Source: Acidobacteriota bacterium
Lineage (GTDB): Bacteria > Acidobacteriota > Thermoanaerobaculia > Multivoradales > SZUA-115
DNA length: 12,685 nucleotides
NCBI GenBank assembly: GCA_003231035.1
Contig: QIHU01000022.1
Coordinates: 1-12,685, forward strand
Direction: 5' to 3'
This document shows positions 7,901 through 12,685 of this stretch, one piece after another. A program made the translations under genes and the position numbers. Each line of letters starts with the position of its first letter. The stretch's first letter is position 1. A model generated the notes under the pieces. That model did no database searches. It was not told the DNA's origin and worked only from the letters and a program-made list of their open reading frames with translations.

Positions 7901-10060
7901 CAACTCAGCCCCCACGGACAGCGGCCAGAAGAGTTCCCAGACCGAGACGTCAAACGAGTAGGGTGTCTTGTAGAGGACCCGATCCGAAGCGTCGAGGACG
8001 TAGGCATCTTGCATCCAGAGCAACCGGTTGACGATCGCCCGGTGGGTGTTGACTACCCCCTTGGGCTTGCCGGTCGAGCCGGAAGTGAAGATCACATAGG
8101 CGGAATTTTCGGGTAGCGCCGCCCGCCCCGCCGGCCCACCGCCTTCGCTTTCAAAGGGCTTGTCGAGAGAGAGAACCTGCATCGCGGGGCCGTCCGAGGA
8201 AAGTACCAGGAAATCCTTCAACTCCTCTTCGACCATCACCCAGCGGGCGCCGGAATCGCCCAGCACAAAGGCGATGTGCTCGCGCGGATAGTCCGGGTCG
8301 AGGGGAAGATAGGCGCCGCCCGCGCGCACGATCGCGTGGATCGCCACCAGCTGTTCGAGTGTGCGGTTGGCGAGCACCGCCACTACCGCTTCCGGCCCCA
8401 CCCCACGCTTGCGCAGGTCGGCCGCGCGGCGCACCACACGCCGCTCGAAGGCGCCGTAGGTGAGGGCGCGACGGTCACAGGAAAGGGCGATCCGATCGGG
8501 GGTCTCCGCCGCCTGTCGGGCCAACAGATCCACCAGAGTGAGACCGTCCAGCCCGCGATCTAGGGCCGGCTCGTCGGTATCATTCCACTCGACTGAGAGC
8601 TGGTGGCGTTCAGCGTCGCTCAGCAACGGCAACTCTTCGAGCGGCCGATTCGGTTCGGACAACGCCCCACTCACCAAAATGCGGAACTGGCGGCTCAAGC
8701 GAGCGATCGTGGTTGCGTCGAAGAGGTCGGTGTTGAAGACCAAGGCGCCGGTGATCGTCTGCTCGCGGTCGGTCAAAGTCACCGAGAGATCGAATTGCGC
8801 GCTCGGATTCTCGCCACTCAAAATCCTCGCCTCGAGCCCTTCGAGCACCAGCCCTTTTGCCGGTGCCACTTGGAAAGCGAAGTCAACCTGGAAGATCGGC
8901 GAGTGGTCGAGGCTGCGCTCCGGGACGACCTCCGCCACCAAGCGGGCGAAGGGGAGGTCGTTGTGGGCGTTAGCCCCTTCGACCACCTCGCGCACCTGGT
9001 GGATGGCGGTGCGCAGCGAAGGCGCTTCGTCGAAGCGGGTGCGCAACACCAGCGTATTGATGAAGAAGCCGATCAGCGGTTCGATCTCTTCACGGTTGCG
9101 ACCGGCGCTGGGAGAGCCAACCACAATGTCCAGCTCGCCGGTCACCCGCGCTAGTAGGGCTTGGAAGAGGGTTAGCAGGATGACGAAAAGGGTGCTTTTT
9201 TCACCTCGGGCCAGCTCGCGCGCCCGCGTCGTCAACGCCTCAGAGATCCATAGCGCGGAGCCGGCCCCGTTGAAACTCTGCAATGGCGGTCGCGGCCTAT
9301 CGATCGGTAGCCGCAGCACCGGAGGGGCGCCTTCGAGCTGGCGCCGCCAATAGCCCAGTTGCTCGCCCAACACCCGTTCGTCCAACCAACCGCGCTGCCA
9401 CAGAGCGAAGTCGACGTACTGCAAGGTCAAGGCGGTCAGGGGCGAGGCTTTGCCGGCGGTGAAGGCTTGATAGAGGGCCCACAGCTCGCGGTAGAAGATC
9501 CCCATCGACCAGCCGTCGCTGACGATGTGATGCATGTTGAGCAGCAGGGCGTGGTCGCGCGCCGCCAGCCAAACCAGCACCGAACGCAGCAACGGCCCGC
9601 GCGACAAATCGAAGGGCTGGCTCGAAACTCGCGCCACCAGCCGCGGTTGAAGCTGCCGCGCCACCGACTCTTGCAACCCGGTGAGATCGATGTGCGGCAC
9701 CGGCTGCACGAAGCCTTCTTGCACCGTTTGGGCGGGCTCGCCACCGTGCAGCACGAATAGGGTACGCAGCGCCTCGTGGCGCTCCACCAGGGCCCGCAAC
9801 GCCGCCACCAAGGAGGGCCGGTCGAGCTCGCCGGTCAGCTGCATCGGCGCCGCGATGTGGTACGCCGGACTGGCGGGATCGAGCTGGGCCAGGAACCAGA
9901 GCCGCTCCTGGGCGTAGGAGAGCGGGTAGCCGTCGCGCTTCTCTACTCTGGGAGTGATCTGAAGTTTGTCGACCTCGATCCCCTTGTCTTTCAAGGCTAG
10001 CTCCAAGAGCTGGCGTTGTTCCGGGGTCAAGGCGGCGAGTTCTTCGGCGATCGAAGACAT
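1862..10060 (-). CDS. Hybrid NRPS-PKS, C-A(Ser)-PCP-KS-AT-KR-ACP
   Basis: A complete 2732-residue megasynthase predicted to add serine and then one reduced malonyl unit. Domains by residue: docking-like head 1-45; C 45-490 with HHIVSDG at 177-183; A about 505-1020 with FTSGSTGKPKG at 658-668; PCP about 1030-1105, carrier Ser1069 in LGGHSL; Gly/Ala-rich linker 1105-1148; KS 1149-1575 with Cys1320, His1456 and His1494; AT about 1675-1990 with Ser1805 in GYSLGE and HAFH at 1901-1904 (malonyl-type); KR 2325-2525 with TGGFGLVG, Ser2481 and Tyr2494; ACP 2612-2682, Ser2646 in LGGDSL; tail 2690-2732 with a Ser/Glu/Asp-rich end. All catalytic motifs are intact. The A pocket (704, 705, 708, 747, 775, 777, 807, 815, 816, 1012) reads DVWHISLIDK, a serine-type code. 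There is no epimerase, methyltransferase, DH, ER or thioesterase. The ATG is supported by a strong ribosome site and by residue-for-residue similarity of the N-terminus to the next gene. Confidence 0.97.
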   Translation of the reverse strand: MSSIAEELAALTPEQRQLLELALKDKGIEVDKLQITPRVEKRDGYPLSYAQERLWFLAQLDPASPAYHIAAPMQLTGELDRPSLVAALRALVERHEALRTLFVLHGGEPAQTVQEGFVQPVPHIDLTGLQESVARQLQPRLVARVSSQPFDLSRGPLLRSVLVWLAARDHALLLNMHHIVSDGWSMGIFYRELWALYQAFTAGKASPLTALTLQYVDFALWQRGWLDERVLGEQLGYWRRQLEGAPPVLRLPIDRPRPPLQSFNGAGSALWISEALTTRARELARGEKSTLFVILLTLFQALLARVTGELDIVVGSPSAGRNREEIEPLIGFFINTLVLRTRFDEAPSLRTAIHQVREVVEGANAHNDLPFARLVAEVVPERSLDHSPIFQVDFAFQVAPAKGLVLEGLEARILSGENPSAQFDLSVTLTDREQTITGALVFNTDLFDATTIARLSRQFRILVSGALSEPNRPLEELPLLSDAERHQLSVEWNDTDEPALDRGLDGLTLVDLLARQAAETPDRIALSCDRRALTYGAFERRVVRRAADLRKRGVGPEAVVAVLANRTLEQLVAIHAIVRAGGAYLPLDPDYPREHIAFVLGDSGARWVMVEEELKDFLVLSSDGPAMQVLSLDKPFESEGGGPAGRAALPENSAYVIFTSGSTGKPKGVVNTHRAIVNRLLWMQDAYVLDASDRVLYKTPYSFDVSVWELFWPLSVGAELVIAQPGGHKDSAYLANQLSARRVTTVHFVPSMLKAFLDEPRLVSQARCESLRRVICSGEVLPRESSRRFFELFTRERSTEGPRLENLYGPTEAAIDVTRWPVGEAGLKEGLSLPIGRPIANLQIHLLDGHGEPVAIGVPAELLIAGSGLARGYLGRFALTAEKFVPHPRAGEPGARVYRSGDLVRRRGDGAIEFLGRLDHQVKVRGFRIELGEIEAVLAEAPGVSDATVITRRDGSGHQGLVAYLVAEESLVDKTVLDTSSLRSWLGEHLPEHMVPAIFVALDELPLTGSGKVDRKALPDPSAGRLGVGGEFAAPTGDLERRLSEIWRRLLEVDQVGAEDNFFDLGGHSLLLIRVREEVRKELAIELPVVDLFRYPTIRRLAERLGGGGATGNGDTAGAAASAQVAAGSARARQRLAGSRQGEDGARATPIAIVGMAGRFPQAPDLDTFWRNLRDGVEGVTFFDDEELAAAGVAPEILSHPDYVKAQAALDGQDFADAGLFGISAREAQLTDPQHRIFLECAWQALEHSGHTAESFDGAIGVYGGAGMTNYWVNLLSNPQLMQEIGLLAAMIGNNKDFLASRVSYKLNLEGPSFNVQTACSTSLVATHLACQALATGECDLALAGGVTVSGKSKTGYWYKEGGILSPDGHCRAFDADGAGVVASSGVGMVVLKRLEDARRDDDTIWAVIRGSAINNDGSNKVGFTAPSIEGQARAIAEAQTMAGIEPSTVQYIEAHGTATPLGDPIEVAALSEVFGRGPKKHCALGSVKTNIGHTDAASGIAGLIKAVLCLAHREIPPSLNFETPNPAIDFANSPFYVATELADWPAKEAHPRRAGVSSFGLGGTNAHVVLEEAPTRAVAEAVEGDDGSTQDWHIMVLSAATGSALEALTDRLAESLAEPGPKLVDVAHTCQVGRRRLAFRRALLCRDRAGAATALASRDPARLLEASNSYSGRPVAFLLPGVGDQYPGMAAQLYREMPVFRGAIDRCAEILQPLLGEDLRSVIFAESVPSHEEGEAGGTGGAGGLDLRAMVGRGEAGGGRAVGKAAARLRQTRLAQPAVFAIDYALAQLWIDWGIVPRALVGYSLGEYVAASLAGVLSLEDALTLVAERAALIDVLPPGAMLALPMAARDAAAYLDDEVVLAASNAPLVSVVAGPPVAIEGLEERLKTAGIVSQRLVTSHAFHSPMMRPAARALTERVSKLTLRPPRIPYLSNVTGEWITAEQATDPGYWADHLCATVRFAESLARLMENPDQVLLEVGPGVALSTSARQNEAATAEQLVLSSLRDEREERSDLAFLFESLARLWLAGVDVDWTRFSRRQGGRRVPLPTYPFERQSYWLEPFGGRATAAPARRGGRLNDLSQWFHLPQWRPTPPASVEKLSQRVGGRWLLIADRGGLADRLAARLRQLGADCDLARMGAEGARGDHSIDGSNPEAWSALIGRLQGEDKVPAKIVHLAALNAAEAPAAGADSMLAAQEEGLLAVVGLSRALTGAGITADLRLAVVAKGLHGSGETGEGRPEHGTIVGALRAIPQEYRNFECLTVDLDLARPVELTATTLDRLLADLAGCAARNLTYRRSGRFELEYRAVALGEEASGASPFQHGGRYLITGGFGLVGRTLARWLASEYGARLVLVSRSEMPVAEVWDRWLADHPEADPTSRRIALLREIAALGGQAEAMAADVADRSAMTAAVARSVERFGGLDGVIHLAGATAQSEIHTPLEGTDREVCKRQLTSKAVGCAILEEVVEGLDLDFVVLFSSMSSLLGGLGFTAYAAANSFLDAFAAARYSRGGTPWIALNWDGWREPEEEVSAGAISMSPEEATEALRRALQMLPAAQVVISVGELDARLSRWVRFDQDRKGERADGEEAEENGAGAVYARPAHLQNPYVAPTTETEVTIGKLWGRMLGIEEVGVHDNFFQLGGDSLLATQLASRMREALKKDFPLQLFFTSPTVAQMSVALDADTEAAEEQSELEAILREVRGLSFEELASELEAETESTDSADSGESESR
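1875..1882 (-). promoter_or_regulatory. Ribosome binding site for the frame-disrupted NRPS gene
   Basis: GGGGAGAG on the minus strand sits 9 bases before the ATG at 1865-1863, inside the Ser/Glu-rich end of the preceding gene. The start codon overlaps the preceding TGA as ATGA, the classic arrangement for termination-reinitiation coupling. The match is weaker than at the other junction. The start is also supported by N-terminal similarity between the two proteins. Confidence 0.55.
7001..8548 (-). other. Adenylation domain predicted to activate L-serine
   Basis: Core motifs seen in order: ALTYGAF (A1), RAGGAYLPLDPDYP (A2), FTSGSTGKPKG (A3), YSFDVSVWELFWPL (A4), LENLYGPTEAAID (A5), ELLIAGSGLARGYLGR (A6), VYRSGDLVRR (A7), GRLDHQVKVRGFRIELGEIE (A8), LPEHMVPAIFV (A9) and LPLTGSGKVDRKAL (A10). 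Aligned by eye to the phenylalanine-activating GrsA domain, the ten pocket residues are D, V, W, H, I, S, L, I, D, K. Published serine-activating domains have DVWHLSLIDK or the EntF-like DVWHFSLVDK, so this differs only by a conservative Leu/Ile change. The alignment around these positions has no gaps that would make the code ambiguous. Confidence 0.85.
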
Positions 10061-10165
10061 GAGTCAGTTCCCTCCCTCGGTGCCGAGGCGACTTTCGAGC
10101 TGCGCCGTGACCTCATCGGCCGAGAGTCCTTTGATCTTGGCCAGAGCCTTCTCCACCTCGGAGAG
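9926..10165 (-). other. Putative inter-protein docking pair 1 (PKS tail / hybrid NRPS-PKS head)
   Basis: The upstream protein ends after its ACP with LSEVEKALAKIKGLSADEV and a short charged end (10165-10067). The next protein begins with EELAALTPEQRQLLELALKD (residues 6-25) before its C domain opens at YPLSYAQERLWFL. Both stretches have helix-forming, amphipathic composition. Short terminal segments of this kind often mediate ordered hand-over between megasynthase subunits. The pairing is inferred from position and from its repetition at the next junction. Confidence 0.5.
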
Positions 10166-12685
10166 TTCCCCCTGGCGAGCCTGCGATTCCCCCATCGCCG
10201 CCGCCAAGCCGCCGATGGTCGGGGCAGCGAAGAAGACCGGCAACGGCATCTCCACCTTCAACGTTCGGCGTAACCGCGAGACCAGTTGGGTGGCGAGCAG
10301 CGAGTCGCCTCCCAGCTCGAAGAAATTGTCGTTGCGACCGATCCGGTCGACCCCGATCAGTTCGCTCCACAGGGCGGCGATGCGCTCCTCTTGGTCGCCT
10401 TCCGGCGGTTCATAGTCCGAAGTCATGGCCGGCCGCTCGAAACCGCCGCTGACCTCGGCTCCCGGGTCGGCGTCGATCTCGGCGGAGGCGACCGGGGCTC
10501 CCTCGCCCGGGGCCGGAGAAGCAAAGCGCACCCAGCGATCCAGCCGCGCCTCCAGATCGCCGGTCGAAACCACCACCCGCGGCACACCGCGCATGGTCAG
10601 CAGGCGTTCGAAGGCGGCGCAACTTTCGGCCGGACTCATCGCCAACCCACTCGGGGTCTCCCCTTCGGGCAGCCAGGCCCAACCGTCCCAGCAGACGCTC
10701 GTCCAGCCGACCCCGCCGGCCGCGGCGGTGCGCCGCAGGGCGTAGCTGTCGAGGTAGCTGTTGGCGGCGGCATAGGCGGCGTAGCCCAGGCCGCCCAGCA
10801 CCGATGCCAGGGAGGAGAAGAGGAGGCAGAAGTCGAGCGGCCGATCACCCAAGACCCTATCCAAAACCGCCAACCCGTGCGCCTTGGGAGCGAAATGGAG
10901 ATCGGCGTAGGTCGCATCGACCGTCTCGATCGGTGCGCGCATCGAAGGGCCAGCCGCGCCGGAGCCGGTAAATCCGGCCAGGTACAAGACCCCGTCGATC
11001 GGTGCGTCGAAGTGGCTCTCGCCGGCTTCGATCGCCGCCGCCATCGCCCCTTGATCCTCCACCTGGGCGGCCAGGGTGATGACCTCGGCGCCGGCCTCTT
11101 CCAGCGCCAGAATGGCTTCGATCTTGGCGACGACCGGATTCTCGCCATCGGCGGCGGCCAGTCGCTCCCGCCACCCCTCGCGGGGAGGCAGGGCGCTGCG
11201 TCCGGTCAAGATCAACCGCGCCCGCACCCGCTCGGCGAGGAAGCGGGCCAGGGTCAGCCCCACGCGACCCAAGCCGCCCACCAGCAGGTAGACCCCCCGC
11301 TCGCGCAACACCGCCGCGGCGCTCGCCGGGGCGGGCAGCGGCAGCGGGTCAAAGCCGGCGATCCGCCGTTGGCCACGCCGGTAGGCGACCACCTCGCCCG
11401 GCTCGCGCCGCGCGGTTTCCGCCAGCAGCAGATCGGCGGTGGCGTCGATCTCCTCCGCCTCAAGGGGCGTCGCCAGGGTCAGGTCGACCGAGCTGGCCAG
11501 AATGTTGCGGCGCTCCTGCGCCAGAACGCGCAGTGCCGCGTGGACCGGCGCCCGTTCGGCTCGCAGCCTCTGCCCCGCCTCGGCGGCCAATGCCCGATCG
11601 GTCACCACACACAAGCGCACTGGCTCGCCGCCGTCGAACTGAATCAAGCCGTCGCTCAGCCGCGCCAGGCTCAACAGTCCCGCCTCCTGCGCCGCGGCCA
11701 ACGGAGTCTCACCGTGCTCGCCCTCCTCGCCACGGGCCGCGTCCAGGGCCAGGAGATGGACGATCACCGCCGGTCGCAGCCCACGCTCGGCGATCCCCTC
11801 CAGCAACCCCGAATAGCCGGCGGGCGAACCGGCGGCAAAAGGCTCCACCCCGTCGCCCGGAAGCTCAGCTCCCCGCCCTTCCTCCGGCGCCGCGATCACC
11901 ACTTCCTGGTCGAGACCCCTAAGCCTCCGGGCCAGCGCCAAGCCAATTCCCAACCGGTCGGTGAGGATCAGCCAGCAGGGCCGCGCCGGGGCGTTGGCCA
12001 ACCAGGAGGTCAATTCCTTGCTGGAAGGCACTGCCGGGGGAGGAGCAAGACGCCAGGTCGGGCTGTAAAACCAGGTGGCGAGGTTGGAGCGGCGCTCCAT
12101 GCTCCGCCTCCCCTGGCCCGCCGCCAGTTGGGCGAACGAAGGCGAGTCGAGCCAGTAGCGCACGCGGGCGAAGGGATAGGTGGGCAGCGGTACCCGCCGA
12201 CGCTCCTGGCCGGCGAAGAGGGCGGCGCGGTCGAGCGGGCCGCCGGCCAGCCAAAGCCTTCCGGCGGTCAGCAGGAGGTGGGCCAATTCCGCAACATCGC
12301 CGCGCGCCGCGGGCAACGAGGAGAGGATCGGCGCCGTCCACGGCTCCCGTTCCGGCTCCTGACGGGCCTGAAGCTTCGCCGCCTGCTGGGCCAGCCGGGT
12401 CAGGGTGTCGCCCGGGCCGACCTCGAGCAGGGTCCGCCGCGGACCGTCCAGGAGCGCTTGAAGGTTGTCGCCGAAGCGCACCGTTTGGCGCATGTGGCGG
12501 GCCCAATAGTCGGGGTCGGTGGCTTGGTCGGCCTCGATCCAAGTCCCGGTCAGGTTGGAGAGGAAGGGGATGCGCGGAGGAGAAAGCTCGACCCGCGCCA
12601 CCCGCTCTCGCAAGGGTTCGAGAGCGCCTTCCATCAGCGGCGAGTGGAAGGCGTGGGAGGTGTGCAAGGGGCGGCTCTCGATCTC
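10064..12685 (-). CDS. Type I modular PKS, C-terminal part (AT end - KR - ACP - docking tail), 5' end outside the window
   Basis: The 3' part of a polyketide synthase subunit; about 873 codons are visible and the frame is open to the right edge. It enters in the last third of an AT domain: SHAFHS lies near 12658-12641, and the HAFH motif is typical of malonyl-CoA-selective ATs. The usual post-AT linker YPFARVRYWL follows (about 12178-12149). The KR (about 11296-10673) has a nucleotide-binding GGLGRVG, a catalytic Ser in LFSSLAS and a catalytic Tyr in AYAAAN 13 residues later, so it looks active. The ACP (about 10405-10193) carries its phosphopantetheine Ser in LGGDSL. A tail of about 33 residues (LSEVEKALAKIKGLSADEV...) looks like a docking helix. 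No DH, ER or MT lies between AT and ACP, so the module should hand on a beta-hydroxyacyl chain. The KS and any earlier domains lie outside. The gene ends 3 bases before the next start and is presumably co-transcribed with it. Confidence 0.95.
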   Translation of the reverse strand, partial: EIESRPLHTSHAFHSPLMEGALEPLRERVARVELSPPRIPFLSNLTGTWIEADQATDPDYWARHMRQTVRFGDNLQALLDGPRRTLLEVGPGDTLTRLAQQAAKLQARQEPEREPWTAPILSSLPAARGDVAELAHLLLTAGRLWLAGGPLDRAALFAGQERRRVPLPTYPFARVRYWLDSPSFAQLAAGQGRRSMERRSNLATWFYSPTWRLAPPPAVPSSKELTSWLANAPARPCWLILTDRLGIGLALARRLRGLDQEVVIAAPEEGRGAELPGDGVEPFAAGSPAGYSGLLEGIAERGLRPAVIVHLLALDAARGEEGEHGETPLAAAQEAGLLSLARLSDGLIQFDGGEPVRLCVVTDRALAAEAGQRLRAERAPVHAALRVLAQERRNILASSVDLTLATPLEAEEIDATADLLLAETARREPGEVVAYRRGQRRIAGFDPLPLPAPASAAAVLRERGVYLLVGGLGRVGLTLARFLAERVRARLILTGRSALPPREGWRERLAAADGENPVVAKIEAILALEEAGAEVITLAAQVEDQGAMAAAIEAGESHFDAPIDGVLYLAGFTGSGAAGPSMRAPIETVDATYADLHFAPKAHGLAVLDRVLGDRPLDFCLLFSSLASVLGGLGYAAYAAANSYLDSYALRRTAAAGGVGWTSVCWDGWAWLPEGETPSGLAMSPAESCAAFERLLTMRGVPRVVVSTGDLEARLDRWVRFASPAPGEGAPVASAEIDADPGAEVSGGFERPAMTSDYEPPEGDQEERIAALWSELIGVDRIGRNDNFFELGGDSLLATQLVSRLRRTLKVEMPLPVFFAAPTIGGLAAAMGESQARQGELSEVEKALAKIKGLSADEVTAQLESRLGTEGGN
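10068..10077 (-). promoter_or_regulatory. Ribosome binding site for the C-A-PCP-KS-AT-KR-ACP gene
   Basis: On the minus strand AGGGAGGGAA lies inside the last codons of the upstream PKS gene, with the GGGAGG core 10 bases before the ATG at 10060. It is a purine-rich Shine-Dalgarno match and fixes the start of the downstream gene. With only 3 bases between stop and start, translation of the two genes is probably coupled. Confidence 0.7.

Noticed and set aside
4865..8116. A plus-strand open frame of 1083 codons opposite the A-PCP-KS-AT region
   Set aside because: It is codon-aligned antisense to the real gene, so its stops would need TTA, CTA or TCA codons in that gene, which are rare at this GC content. 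The translation is low-complexity (Arg, Gly, His, Asp) with no recognisable domain.
10055..10080. A promoter or terminator between the PKS and hybrid genes
   Set aside because: The gap is only 3 bases and no hairpin with a T-run or promoter-like hexamers was seen.
12645..12667. A TTG at 12667 as the start of the upstream PKS gene
   Set aside because: The frame is open to the right edge, the residues before it continue the AT domain, and a start here would cut the AT just before its HAFH motif.

Overview
The window is an internal slice of a hybrid non-ribosomal peptide synthetase / polyketide synthase (NRPS-PKS) assembly line. Everything that can be supported as coding lies on the minus strand, so the biosynthetic direction runs from high to low coordinates. 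Both window edges cut through megasynthase genes, so the loading module, the release domain, tailoring enzymes, regulators and transporters are not visible. The DNA is strongly GC-rich with GC-rich third codon positions. Cis-acting malonyl-type AT domains and mixed PKS/NRPS modules fit a high-GC bacterium rich in secondary metabolism, such as a myxobacterium or acidobacterium. The sequence alone does not settle the taxon.

Layout in biosynthetic order: (1) 12685-10064 is the 3' part of a PKS-containing gene: the end of an acyltransferase (AT), then a ketoreductase (KR), an acyl carrier protein (ACP) and a short helical C-terminal tail. (2) 10060-1862 is a complete 2732-residue hybrid protein with domain order condensation (C) - adenylation (A) - peptidyl carrier (PCP) - ketosynthase (KS) - AT - KR - ACP - docking tail. 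Its A-domain pocket residues read D-V-W-H-I-S-L-I-D-K, a serine-type code, and its AT carries the malonyl-type HAFH motif. (3) From 1865 to the left edge is the start of a further NRPS gene: a full C domain and the first fifth of an A domain. The A-domain part is in a different reading frame from the C domain, and the C-A linker looks about 11 residues short, so there is a frame disruption near 313-338.

The genes are tightly coupled. The first junction has a stop, a 3-base gap and an ATG. The second has the stop and start overlapping (ATGA). At both junctions an ACP followed by a short 'LS..E' helical tail meets a protein that begins with the same short 'LTPEQR..LEL.LK.KGI' segment, which suggests a repeated docking scheme. 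The simplest reading of the complete protein is that it takes a beta-hydroxyacyl chain from the upstream ACP, adds serine, extends it with malonyl-CoA and reduces the beta-keto group. That would install a statine-like unit (4-amino-3,5-dihydroxypentanoyl) before passing the chain to the next NRPS. The structure is inferred from domain content. The final product is unknown. No RNA genes, CRISPR arrays, mobile elements, promoters or terminators were recognised.
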